NCBI GenBank assembly: GCA_034359265.1
Contig: CP136890.1
Coordinates: 250,501 to 314,500, forward strand
Length of the DNA stretch: 64,000 nucleotides
Direction: 5' to 3'
DNA from: Canna indica
Lineage: Eukaryota; Streptophyta; Magnoliopsida; Zingiberales; Cannaceae
Position numbers and translations under genes: made by a program. The notes beneath the pieces are model-generated. The model was not told the DNA's origin. It did no database searches and saw nothing but the letters and a program-made list of their open reading frames with translations. The stretch's first letter is position 1. Each line of letters begins with the position of its first letter. Below are positions 17,285-29,287 of this stretch, piece by piece.

Positions 17285-19510
17285 TCACGTACCGTCGATG
17301 TCATTCCACTGTGTCTGCTCATAACAAAACACCGTCCCCTGAAGCTCAATGGGCTGACCTTGACCAATATTATCAACTGAAGATTCACAACCATATGGTG
17401 TTGCAGCAGCAATTTCTTCATAAAAGATGTCATGGTACTCTTGTCTCCTTTCCTTGGTGTCATCTCCCAGCTCCTCAAACACTTGATAATTGGCCGCACT
17501 AAAGTTATTCACGAGTTTCCTGAACATGGACGATTTGAACAAGAGGCTGAGAGCAGTAGGGGAGGAGGACTTGTTGCAGCTGATTGCATTTGTACCGCCA
17601 CAGCCGACAGGGAATTGACTATTGTCCTGCTTACATGGCAGCTGGTTTACGTAGTCAGTACTACCAGCGAAAGAGGGGTTGCAGTACTTCAAGTGCACTG
17701 GTTCTGATTGACCAAGTGAGAAGTGGGTGGCTGGAATTTGCAGAGCACAAAATTCATCAACATTATCTGCTGCTGCATGTTGGTCTTGCGTAGTACTGAT
17801 ATTGTGTGCATTGGTGGCACCTCCTGGCTTGAGCCATCTGATGTAGGTGCTCAGGTCAAAGTTGGTCACAGCATTTATTCCTCTGTATTCGATGGCAGCG
17901 ATGTCATAAGCACGAGCGGCCTCCTCTTGTGTGCCTATATAAAGTATATATCCATCCATGAAAATATACATAAATTTTCATGGCTATTAATTAGTATAAA
18001 TATGAATGGTACTACTCACTGTAGGTGCCGAGATAAAGATACTTGTTTCCGAAGACCCTGCCAATCCTCGCTTCCCATCTTCCATTGTGGTGATGCCTGC
18101 AATTGTACAAGCATACGTATAACTCCATTGTTTTCCGCCTACTTGCTGATGATTGATGAATTATATATTCGTTGCCTAATACCAATTAATTAAGCAGAGA
18201 ATTAAAACAGATGTAGTGCCGAGTACTAATTAATTCGTACCTAGCAACTCCCCGGTATTTCGATACACCTCTTGAGAAACCACTGCTCTTTCTGTTGTAA
18301 TTAATTAAAGCAAATTGCAAATTTGATTATTGAACATAGAAAGAGGGAGTTGGAATAGTTACTAAAGTAAGCTAGGTTCTTCATATATACCTTCTTATCG
18401 ATGCTAAGTACTCTTCTTTTGTGACGTTCTGCATTACTTGTATCTCTTTTTCATAATCAGACACCTGGTGAAAATTCAACTGATCATTATATAAGTCAAA
18501 CTAGTTAATTATATACGCTATTAATTAATCCCAATGAGGTAGAGTTTCTCAAAACAAAATAAAAAAAAACTCACCAATAAATTAATTACCAACAAAATTA
18601 CAAATAAATATATCATCCGTTGGTATTAACAACTTATAAATATATCATTTGTTTGGTAATTATCAATAAATAAATCTTTATATTACCAATAGATATTGTA
18701 ATATCCGTTGATAATACTTAGTAGAGTCAACTAATTTTACCAATGAAAATCCGTTGGTATTAGTATTATCAATGAATTCTTGACTATTATCAAGAGATAT
18801 ATTTTGATTATTTTAAACAGTAGTGATACGTAGGATTGATACATACCGGAAAGTTGGTGTAGGTTGAAGGTCCCCAATATTTAAGAGCAGCAAGGTCGTA
18901 CGCTCTTGCTGCTGCTTCTTCCTCATCATACGCTCCAAGGTAAACTGTCAAGTTTATTATATTGACCAATAATAAAATCAGATAAAAAGAATATGTACAC
19001 TTATGTGGTTTAATCAACAGGACATAATTGAATATATACATATAATATATAAAGCAAGTATATTAAGCAAGTAATTTGTTCTGAGATTAATTGATTAATT
19101 GATTATTAATAATTAACCTTGTTTTCCTTTCTTCCTCTGTGTTGCATTCCAAGACCCTTTATCCCACAGGTGTGCCTCAAATCGACCTGTCCATCGATGC
19201 CTGCATTCTCATATACATATCAGATGGATCATTAATGAATTAATCTTGATCAAGTACTGTATTCCGAATATATATTGTACACATACCTGCTTACACCTCG
19301 AAACCTTGAGCTTCTTTTCATTGTGGTGCAGGTAGAAGACTGATCAATCACATTCCGATCCCTGTTGGAATCAGTTGCAATATTCTGCGGCTCCCTTTTT
19401 CTTCTCTTGATGACCTTTTTCACCTCGTTAGACGATGGACAAAATGCACCATCTTGAAATCGCATAGCTTCGCTCTTCACTGATACCACACGACGACGAT
19501 GATGATCCAT
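17285..19510 (-). CDS. AP2-class factor with two AP2 domains, WRINKLED/ADAP type (7 exons, 418 aa)
   Basis: Nuclear transcription factor; WRINKLED-class members activate fatty-acid and glycolysis or cutin genes. Coding exons on the minus strand: 19287-19510, 19118-19200, 18847-18944, 18391-18464, 18241-18291, 18020-18096, 17285-17934; total 1257 nt with phases joining. A basic N-terminus (IKRRKREP) resembles a nuclear signal. AP2 domain 1 is about residues 69-135 ([20 protein letters not shown] ... [16 protein letters not shown]). Domain 2 is about 172-229 ([18 protein letters not shown] ... [15 protein letters not shown]). The C-terminal motif [16 protein letters not shown] (about 328-343) resembles the conserved tail of Arabidopsis At1g16060 (ADAP/WRI3) more than WRI1. 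The VYL residues of domain 1, usually on a 9-nt micro-exon, are here fused to the next exon. The exact member is not settled, so no symbol is given. Confidence 0.92.
18540..18800. repeat. AT-rich segment with repeated CCGTTGGTATTA, AP2 intron 3
   Basis: CCGTTGGTATTA occurs near 18618 and 18751, with inverted ACCAA(T/C) motifs around it, in the intron between the first AP2 domain and the linker. It may be a small foldback element, but no clean terminal repeats or target duplication were found. Confidence 0.3.
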
Positions 19511-20784
19511 ATATATCTTAATTCCTCGATTGATCGATATATAGCTGATGCTGCAACAAGAACCAGATAGTATATGACGTTGTACAACTATACACCTTTG
19601 GAGACCTTAATTAAGGAGTAGTAGATCCTAGAGCCGGTGTGTTTATATATGTATTGGCAGGTAACTATAAAATGAGGACAAGCGAAGACGGTGATTTCAG
19701 GGTCATGCGGATTTGTCCTAATTGCAGCTGCTGCTAAATATTCCATGCGAAGGTGTGTACGCATTATCGGTAGAGTAGTGTACGTTGAAGGAGGCAACTC
19801 GATCCATGTAATTAAGTCAGAAAAATTAAAGAAATAATTAATTGGATGTATAGAGTCCAAAGGAATTAAGTCAGGGCAGCAAGAGACGAGTTGGAATTGT
19901 AGATGCTGAGAAACCCGATCGACTTAACTTGTCCTGGGGGTTTGGATTTTGGATTTTGGGTAGGAAATGAATTAAGCTTGTTTGTAGTGGCATGTCAGGT
20001 CGATAATATTCCTAGGTCAATTCACCATTAACATATATATATATATATCTTTGCTAGCTAGCTTGGTGGATGGATGGAATTCTGCCGGTTAATTACTTAG
20101 CTGTTCAACCACAACTCATTAATTATATATGTATATTACGCGCGTTATGCCCAATGGCTAGGTTGGATCAAATCAAATAAAATAAAATTATATCCAAATT
20201 ACATCAAAATATTTGTCTTGCTCGAATCAAATTAAATCATGCTCAAATCAAATGAAAAGGACACATGTGATCAAAGAAGCTGCTGGACCTGTTATTGACC
20301 GGCCCAAAGTATCAAAGCCCGGCGCCAGCTTGGAGCCGCACGCGCTTCCCGCGTGCGGCGTCGTCTTCTCCAGTCTCCACGGGGTCGCAAGGCCACGATT
20401 TCACTCCTAACTTATATATTAATTTTAGATTTTAATATATGATGAAATACTTATTTATAGATTTATAATTTTAAATGGATACAAACTAATTAACAATTCT
20501 ATTAATTTAGTGGGAAACCAATATTTTAAATGGAATACAAAGTGAGAAAAGGCAGTAATTAACTCGATAATTTGTTGAAACTGATTTGGTAAAATGGCCG
20601 GAGCAGACATTTGATTTGAAATTATCTCAACAAATCCCCCCTAATTGCGTACAAGTGTAACCATCCAAATGACCAAATCCCCAACTCCGGTTTTGTGGTT
20701 GCTTACGGGTACCGCGCACCAAATCTGGGTGACACGTGGCCCTTTTTACTAATACGTGGATCCTGACCCCAAAAACTCTCTGAT
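19511..20784. other. Shared upstream region of AP2 gene (-) and SnRK1 gamma gene (+)
   Basis: The two genes diverge from this region. It holds an (AT)n run at 20034-20047, a GC-rich island at about 20285-20400 with a strong hairpin (20335-20359), and otherwise AT-rich sequence. The G-box-like ACACGTGGC lies near 20732, close to the likely transcription start of the gamma gene. Confidence 0.5.
20335..20359. repeat. Perfect 10-bp-arm GC hairpin
   Basis: GCCGCACGCG (20335-20344) and CGCGTGCGGC (20350-20359) are exact reverse complements around the loop CTTCC. It stands out in AT-rich flanks about 430 bp before the presumed 5'UTR exon. Confidence 0.75.
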
Positions 20785-20906
20785 TTGCGACGACCTCATA
20801 TCCAACTAAACCTAATTTCCTTATCACATCGGTCGTCAGACTTCCTCTTCCTCTTCATCCTCGAGATCGATCTCTCTCACTCTCTGTCTGCAATTACTGT
20901 GATCGG
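20785..20906 (+). other. Probable 5'UTR exon of the SnRK1 gamma gene
   Basis: A pyrimidine-rich, CTCT-laden stretch ends at a donor-like site (GATCG|GTAATT). The next good acceptor before the coding start is TTTTGTAG at about 23280. A 2.4-kb leader intron with LINE and SMART insertions would result. This is inferred from composition and splice signals only. Confidence 0.45.
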
Positions 20907-21892
20907 TAATTCTCTCTCTTTTACCAAGAAATCTAGTCCTCGATCGGGATCTAGTATTATATTAACTGTGTCCATGTTCTAATCTTACGATTCCAATAAT
21001 TAAGTTCAGTGGAAGATCAGCATATGGCCATATTCTGCGATTTCTCGTCATCCCCAGAAGAATACTATTGTTTTGCTTCTTTAAGAGTTCATATATGAAC
21101 AGCGGTTGTCATTGTTTATGCATGTCCATTGGGAAATCCGCAGCAGCGACAATCACGTGTTTGTTTTTATGCCTGCCCTATCCTTGTTCTTTAAATTCTT
21201 ATTTTTATGCTTCACGAGTTGACGAAATAAAGATAGAATGTCCTCCGATGTGGGAATTCTTTGATTGGTTTGCAACATCTCAAAGCTAAATTTTCCTCAA
21301 ACATATCTAATAAAAGCTCATAACTGTCTGTTTGAAACTGTTGTCTATAATTTCATCAACTGGTTCCGGTGCCCATTGGACTGCAGATAGTTCTAGCTAA
21401 ACTTACAAGTGTTATCTAATTGAGATTGCTAGTTCTAGGCTCTTTGTTGTAGCCTATTTCTGCTATGTATCATATATTTGATTAAAATTCATTCAGCATC
21501 AGGTTGACACCTGAGTTACTGGATATCTACAAGACTACAACAACGAAGTGAGTGGATTGACTTTTTTTTTTCTTAAACATAAATCAGATAACATGTTTCT
21601 TTAAGCAAGGATGAAAAAATCGTCTGGCTATGCATTTTCTAAAAATCATGACTGGTAGACAACACATGTTTCTCATTCTTAAGTGCCTCTAAGATATATG
21701 TTTCACAAAAGTTTTCCATATTAGTAAAGACATAAAGACAAAATAAAAATGGAAAACATTGATCCTTCAATCGTAAAACAAGTTTTGGTAGTTCTCCATT
21801 GAGTTACAATCAATCATCAAATGAGAGCATGATTCTGTGGTCTCTATTTGGTACCTGTAGCCTCTTTCGGTGAAACAAGCACAAGTAGGGAG

Positions 21893-22215
21893 TTTTTTTG
21901 AAGGAAAAGTTGGAAGGCAAAAGCCCATAAACACTATATTAAGACAGCCACCAACTTAGTGAAATTACATAGTATAGTAGCAAGGAAAACAGAGAATAGC
22001 AAATTGGAAAGATTAAATGAGAACAATTGAGACAGTACAAATGTTGGTCTCAGAAGCGTCAAATATCCATGAATCTACCGAATGCATCCAGAACTTGGAT
22101 TTGATGATTCTTGAAAAACATGATGATTTCTTAATGTCCAAATATACCAACAGCATCCATTAACAAGGTTGTGGATCTTGTTCGTGAAGTTAGCAGGTGA
22201 TGAGCTGTGTATGCA
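21893..22215 (-). mobile_element. LINE ORF2 3'-end fragment
   Basis: The minus strand reads toward an A-rich end at 21893 (...CCTTCAAAAAAACT). The upstream part translates to CWYIWTLRNHHVF, the IW...RN..F motif found near the end of plant LINE polyproteins. Stops break the frame. It sits in the presumed leader intron of the gamma gene; no target duplication was found. Confidence 0.6.
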
Positions 22216-22507
22216 AGAGGAAATAACTTCTTCTATGTTTGGAGGTGTCTTGACTCTTGGTGTATAAGTGCAATAGCGGATTCCACCTATATTAACTGAA
22301 TGTAAGAAAAATTATATATAATCAGTAGTTTCCTCTGTAGTGTCACAGTCAGGGAAGGATATGTTTTCCATTAAGTTAATCTTAAGTGGAGACAATTTTT
22401 ATGAGTTTCCATCCTAAATAATTATTGTGGATGCAAGATATGTTAAACAGATTTTATTCTCATCATGCAATCAACAATACATTTGTAGCAGGAGGCAATA
22501 GTGGAAC

Positions 22508-22804
22508 TGTTAAGAATATAAATGCATAGATTGGTCTTTTTTCCTAACAGCTTAAGTTTTGGAGAAAGTTGGCCATCCAATCAAATTTAACATGGTACCA
22601 GAGCGGAGGTCCTCGGTTCAAATCATTCTAGCATCAATATTTAGAAAAAAAATTATTTCCCACCTCAATTAAGTCGATCCACTTGATGGGCTTTGGTCAG
22701 TCTCCTCAAGTTCATTCGCCCACAAGTGAGGGGGAGTGTTAGATTGGTCCCTTTCCTAACAACTTAAATTTTTGAGAAATTTGGTCATCCGATCAAATTT
22801 AACA
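22508..22804 (+). mobile_element. Complete 297-bp SMART-like LTR element with 5-bp target duplication
   Basis: LTR1 is 22508-22592 (TGTTAAG...TTTAACA). A primer site TGGTACCAGAGC follows at once at 22593-22604, one base different from the initiator-Met site. The internal part is about 130 bp, a purine tract GTGAGGGGGA lies at 22726-22735, and LTR2 is 22737-22804 (TGTTAGA...TTTAACA). GGAAC flanks it on both sides (22503-22507 and 22805-22809). LTR1 has a 15-17-base segment near its start that LTR2 lacks. There is no coding capacity, so movement must have used proteins in trans. Its size and structure match the SMART class of grasses. Confidence 0.88.
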
Positions 22805-23343
22805 GGAACCAACATGGTGGACTCTCTAGTGATGAGAATATGACTTAGAGGCTTTGTTTGCATATGGCTGTGTGCAGCAAGAAACTCGGTGGCACGAAGG
22901 GTTGGAATGAATTGGAAGAGAGAAGTGGACTTCTGATCTTTCCATTGCGAATGAGAAGGAAAACTGATACCATAGCATTGTGATTGGCATTGGCATGGAA
23001 TATACCTTAGCACATGGATGCAGCACTTGCTATTTGTCCATGGGCAACTATCATTAGGATGAGAGTCTTTCCATTTGAAGTAGATGAGATATGGAGGTTA
23101 GCATGGTTGTGACATTTCAAATGCTGCACATTCTATATGTGGGCTTGGTTACCTTCTGTCATATGCATCATACGCAAGATTTGCTAACTCGTGAAATTAT
23201 TCTAAGATTTGCTAGCTGCCTTTTCACTATGAATCACCTTTTCTCAATTCTCATTGATAACTGATTGTGTTGTTTTGTAGTTACATACTCTGTCAACATT
23301 GGAAAATTGTATTAGTTCATGTTCAAGCTTACTGTTACTTGAA

Positions 23344-26300
23344 ATGGCTAAGGAAAAAGGTTCCAGACTTCCAAGCTGTGATGCTTATTTTGAGGCTATC
23401 CAGTCAAAAAAGAAGTTGCCATATTCTTTACAGGTATGTCTGACTTCTGCATTTGCAGAGGTTCCTGTTTCATCATTTCCAGAAGTTCCAGGAGGCAAAG
23501 GTAACTCTTTCCTTTCATTGTTAATTTGTTATCCATGCCTTCTAGTCTAGATTGTAATATTTAACATGGTGGTTCATATTCTTCTTCTTATTCTTTTATC
23601 CCATAATTATAATTGCTTTTGATTTGCATCACATTCAGGAAATGTGTTGTGATCTTTTTTTTAAAAATACTTTATGCACATATATTGAATGCTTTGAAAG
23701 CTTATTTCTTTATTTCATCTGATATTTAAATTTTGTACCTTGAGTGCAGTAATTGAGATACCAGGAGAGACATCAGTTGTTGATGCTGTTCAGATTCTGT
23801 CAGAGCATAATATAATGACTGCTCCTGTAAGAAATCCTGATGGAGAAAATATCATAGATTGGAGGGAGAGATATCTTGGAATTATTGATTATGCTGCAAT
23901 AGTTCTCTGGGTTCTAGAGAATGCAGAGCTTGCTGCAGTTGCTCTATCAGCAGGTTCAGCGACAGCTGCAGGAGTGGGGGCAGGGGCAATTGGGTCTATT
24001 GGAGCAGCAGCCCTGGGTGCAACTGGACCAGCTGCAGTTGCTGGGTTGACCATTGCTGCTGTTGGTGCAGCTGTTGCTGGTGGAATGGCAACAGAAAAAG
24101 GAACAGGTAAGGATGCTCCATCAGCTGCCGGTCAGTTGGGACAAGATTTCTACAAGACCCTTTATCAAGAGGAACCTTTTAAATCGACAACAGTGAGCAT
24201 TCCCATATTTTTAACATTTTCTTTTGTACTAGGAGAACTATATGCAAGCATTTTTATGGCCATCTACTTTCTTTCTTTTTGGTGTGTCTAGTTTGAAAAT
24301 AACTGGCAGCAATCTTGTAGTGTTAGTTGTCTAACTGGCAGGAGGCTTCAGTTGGACTATCTGCTCTTTTCATTTTCCTGATGATGCTTAAATATCAGTT
24401 TGAGTTATCTAAGTTTATTTTTCCAGGTTAAGTCAATTGTGGAGTCATATCGCTGGTCACCGTTCCTCCCTGTTGGGCTAGAGAGCTCCATGCTCACTGT
24501 TCTGCTGTTGCTATCAAAATACAGATTAAGAAGTGTGCCAGTAGTTGAATCCAGCAAGCCATATGTAAAGAATTTTATTACCCAGACAGCTGTCGTGCGA
24601 GGCCTCCAGCAATGTAAAGGAAGGGACTGGTTCGACTGCATTGCTGCGTACCCTCTGTCAGATCTTGGTCTTCCTTTTATGTCATCCAAACAGGTTACTC
24701 CAGCAACTCATGTGGATTAAGTTGACCACTGCGTCCCTACGTATTTGATGCTGCATATCATATTCAATAATACTTGTGTTTTATGCTCATCATTCCATGG
24801 TTACAATGATGTTTAATCAACTGATGCATTTGACTTGAACAAATTAATGAGTCTATACAACACGACAAATACAACACAAATATACACGATTGATCAATAA
24901 TTTACAGAAATAAAATACTTTAACAATAAAACTAAACCATTTTAATTATCTATTAACTCATTGGTTCCATAATAACAAAATACAAAAGAAAATAATTAGG
25001 GTTTGGAATAATAGGATTCGAGTTATTTTAAGTTGAGTGTTTATAATTATGATTAAGGTGAGGGATTAGGTAATTATGACTTCATCTTCAAAATAGGTCA
25101 TACGCAGGTTGACATGTGCAAGACAGACCAGATACAAATATTATCAGGTCACAAACATGTTGACGTGATTATGACACAAAACACGATTACATAAAGCACA
25201 AACATGATTAATTTTGTGTTGAGTTACTTAATAACTTTGTTTCAATTTTGTCGGCCCTAATTGCAGGATACAAATTATACAACATATAACTTAATGCATA
25301 TGCAATCTATCACATTCCCATTGAGTTTAGCATCCATAGTGCCACTGTCCACTGAGTCCATACTCCTTCAACTTGCTTAGGCGAAATTGAGTATCCCTCG
25401 CATAGATTATTGTCTAAGTAGCCATCTCTTGTCGTGTAATGTGCATTAAGGCACATTTGCACACTAGTTATATGCACCCGTAGCTCACACATGATAGCAA
25501 ACTTGTCGAGTGTAGAAGAAGACATGTACAAACACCAAGTGCACGACACGCCCAACTTCGAGTCACCACCCTAATGCTCGCCTTGTTCAACAATACTTTA
25601 GCCTTGAGCAAGGCAAGGTGTGAACCCCCTATTTGGCCAATTTCTTGGACCGCGATCTCAAGTGTGTGACATAGACTTTGTCGGGCGTTACCATGCCAAT
25701 GACTATTTTAGGCATTCAGGGACATTTTGACAAGGTTTTCAACCTCTTTAAGAATTAAAACCCCAAACATCTCAAACTCTCTCATGCTCTCCCAAGCATG
25801 TTTCAACTAAGGAATTATTATTTGACTTCGACTAAAAAAGATTTGATGGCAATATAGTATTCTACTATTCCAACTACCAATATATGATGGCTAAGGAGAT
25901 ACCTTTAATGTGAAACTTGGACCTATGGTATGAACCTTAGCCGTATCCTGTTTGTTGAGATGGAGCCTACCATTTATGGTACAACCACTCTTCAGCTTTC
26001 AAAAATTATGAGATTGCATTCTCTAGATTGATCGAGTTTGTCTTTTAACTTGTATTTGAACATTTAAGTGTTTTGGTTCAATTTTTATGAAAGCTTAATA
26101 TTTATCATTCATTTTAATTAAATTCTCTATGAAAAATATAACTGTGAAAAAAATTGATACCTCAATGCACTTCAGGTTGTACCGAATTGCAACATGTGTA
26201 TGTAACTTATCCAACCATTCACCAACATTAGTACCAATACAAGATTTTAAACCTTGATTATATAAATAAGAACTTTTTTCTTGATGTGCATCTCATGGTG

Positions 26301-28050
26301 TAAAGTGTGATTTTTGTGTAATCATACTATCAGTCTATCACAAAGAAAAAATATATTGTATCCCAAATGACATGATATTGACATTGGGGATATAGCTGTT
26401 AGATTCTCTTATCAAAGAGTACATAGTAGAGAGTTTATCAATCACATGAAGTAGAAACATTATTCTGAATTTGGATAATGTGGCTATTTTTTTTATTCTT
26501 ATCAAGTAAGTAGTAAGTCTCAATGATTGCCTTTGTGCTAGCGATATCTAGTAAGTTCATCTTTGACAATTTGCTAAGATCCGTGAATAATTTTTTAGTA
26601 TGTTTGTCATTGCCTCTAGTCAATCCTTGTAAAATAGAATTGATAAAAGAAGAATGTATAAATGTCTACCACTTTCACTAAGTGAGTTGGCTATTGATAT
26701 GAATGGCAACTAAAGGGAAGAGGTCTTAGCTAACACTGGGTGGTGTAACTGGGATTTTTCTTTCATTTTCTTCGCCAAGGTGATGACTTCTGTTTGACTA
26801 GTGTATAAGGTATTTCCAATGATTTAGTTGCATAGTTGACAAGATGACAGAAGAAACAACTTAAGAAACTTCAATGGATATGAATTTGTTCAATTAGTGT
26901 CTATGAAATTCACCTCCATAAGCATTTGAAATTGCATAGTTGAGTACTACTCAAGGGTAGAAATTGGTGAACCTTGCTGGTGAAATGCTAGCATTGGGCA
27001 CATCATGAATGTACCTTCTTCTCTTTGACTTTTATGCAAGCACCAATATATCATCTGTTTATCTATGGTTGTTCATGCAGTTCCGTATACACCCCAAGGA
27101 AGATTCTGACCTTTGAACTGGACTATGGTTGTCAGGTTATCAGCATAAAAGGTGATGACCTGATCCTAGAGGCTTTCAAACGAATGAAGGACAATTGCAT
27201 AGGTGGGCTACCTGTTGTTGAGGGACCCAGATGCAAAATCGTTGGTAGTGTGAGCATTAGAGACATTAGGTTTTTGCTCCTCAGGCCTGAACTCTTTGCC
27301 ATTTTCAGGTACTAAATGCTGCAAGTCTTTTAGTTCTAATATTTTAGCTGTCATAACTTCCATATAATTTTGTTGCCCAGGATCCTATTTGTTGATTTCT
27401 AATACTGTAGTAATTGGTAAATAATTTCATGTAGTAATTTAGTTGTGATAACCTTCATGTGATTTTGTTGCCAATTATTTTGGTAATTAAATAATTGCAT
27501 TATGGTTCCAAACTATGTTCTAGTATTGAGAATTGGGCTATACCAAGGGACGGGTTATCAGCTTACAACTAGAACGTCGTTGGAAAATGGTTCTTGGTAG
27601 TGGTCCAATATTCACTAAATGTTGGTCCAATGTATATGCTTAGACATGCATAAATTTTCATATTTTTATATTAGCTTTGGATTGCATGTTAGTTTATGCT
27701 TGTTTTGTCCATGCAACTTATAGCTGTTTTGCCCTTTTGCTGGTGTGGTGGTTCTCAATAATTCACTTATTTGTTTCAGGCAACTAACTGTGATGGATTT
27801 CCTGAAGACTTTAGAATCTAATGGCTCGCTATCACCACCAGTAACTTGTTCAGCAGATGCTTGCCTTGGGAATGTTATAGATAGTCTGGCATCCAAATTT
27901 GTTCACAGGATCTATGTGGTTGAAGGTGATGAACAAGCAGTTGTGGGCGTCATAACGTTGAGGGATGTCATTTCATGTTTCATCTACGAGCCACCATATC
28001 ATTTTGACAAATTCTTTGGATCTGCCCTACAGGAATTGCGGAGTCGATGA
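23344..28050 (+). CDS. KING1: SnRK1 regulatory subunit gamma, four CBS domains (5 coding exons, 436 aa)
   Basis: Noncatalytic subunit of the SNF1-related kinase that senses energy status; CBS pairs form adenylate- or sugar-binding folds. Coding exons: 23344-23500, 23750-24192, 24427-24693, 27136-27308, 27780-28050 (1311 nt, phases join). The start MAKEKGS resembles KING1 proteins; ATG 23299 in the same frame would add 15 residues. CBS1 is about 53-109 (SVVDAVQILSEHNIMTAPV). An Ala/Gly-rich stretch at about 110-165 replaces the shorter KING1 linker. CBS2 is about 215-262 (LLLLSKYRLRSVPVVES), CBS3 about 290-340 (DDLILEAFKRMKDNCIGGLP), CBS4 about 368-420 (FVHRIYVVEG ... GVITLRDVISCF). Intron 3 is about 2.4 kb. 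KING1-like is preferred to the shorter PV42 proteins because of length and N-terminus. Confidence 0.92.
24694..27135 (+). other. Long intron 3 of the SnRK1 gamma gene
   Basis: AT-rich with many short open frames on both strands. A diffuse gag-like look at about 25840-26140 could not be supported. No exon was needed, since the flanking exons join in phase and CBS3 begins directly at 27136. Confidence 0.6.
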
Positions 28051-29287
28051 AAGCACTGCAGGGAGTAGTTTAGGTTATAGATGAGAAGAGCCATGCCAGG
28101 ATCGTGCAAACATTTTCAATTATGTTGTTTTTCTTTTTCTTTTTTAACCTTTTCATCGTGGTTATATGTTTCTGGGAAATCTTGACATTCAACTATGTAT
28201 GCTTTGAGTTGATGTGGAACATCTACCTATCATCTCGGGGGAAGCACAGATGCTAGCTTCTTGCTAGTTTTGAAATATACAAGTTTTGATTACGAATTGT
28301 CTTGTCACCGGATTACAGTTCTTGTGATCCCTTTTCTATTGTCGTTGGGACTTAGGAACCTGTCGTTTTAACTGCTTTTGGAGGGCGAGAACCTGGATCA
28401 GTAAACTCTTGCTTTGCTGTTTCTTTATTTTTCAATCATCCATTTGTCCGGGCCAATTTATTAGACTTGATCTCACGAATAGCTGGAGTTTTCAACCTTA
28501 TCCGTTTAACTGTCATGTCATTTTCTTCCTTATTTGTTTATTGGTTGGCTGTGTCATTTTCTATGGGGGGTTCTGGGCTTTCGGTCGGAGACCATTATCT
28601 TTTAGCTTACCTGATGGAGGCTCGAATTTCGTTCTAACCTCCGTATGCGTAAATATATACGCGTGCATACAATTAGAAATTCAAATTATTAAATAGAAAT
28701 TTAAGGAATAATTCAAGGTGAAGCGTGCACTCTGAAGCGAACAAATATTCCCGCTTGGTAGGCGATGATGACGTCACTCTTGAGAGTATAGTTGGCTGGA
28801 CTATTATTAATATTAATTGTTATTTTCGTCCTAACTGTCTGAACGAGTCATGGGCTCCACCACCCACCGTCCTACCCAGATTGTCTTGTCCCAACTCCCA
28901 ACCACAATCAATATCTAAATTATCCATTGTGCGTCTAAAACACGGTACACGATTCGAAACGTCAACGCATACATTTGTGATGTATTATAATAAAACAATT
29001 AATCAAGTAATAGATCAAATCAGTAACTGGAGAAAAGAAGAAGAAAATTAGAAAAAAGCTAGCTGTCTCGTGTGCCACTTTTTTGGTCGGCGCATCCTCC
29101 TCAGCTCACGTTCATCCACGGAACCCTCGAGAAAATAATAGCTGTAGCTGTTCAATGCCGGACCTCTTTTTCTCTCTCTGATCCTTTAAACCTCGACCCA
29201 GAATAATAAGGATTGCTGAGCTTCTCCTTCTCTTCAGATTTGTCCCTATCATTCGGGCTATTGCCTTGGACGGTTTCATCTTCCGCT
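28051..29287. other. 3' flank of gamma gene and promoter side of Rab7
   Basis: The presumed 3' UTR of the gamma gene runs into spacer with no recognised gene. A perfect palindrome TGACGTCA (28769-28776), the core bound by plant TGA/bZIP factors, lies about 510 bp before the Rab7 start. A CTCT-rich likely 5'UTR lies at 29165-29287. Confidence 0.5.

Noticed and set aside
22593..22625. Possible tRNA B-box (GGTTCAAATC) in the small LTR element
   Set aside because: No A-box or cloverleaf fits; the sequence belongs to the primer-site and internal region of the element.
25310..26623. Retroelement gag in SnRK1 gamma intron 3
   Set aside because: Only loose resemblance over scattered frames; no zinc knuckle, protease or LTR was visible.
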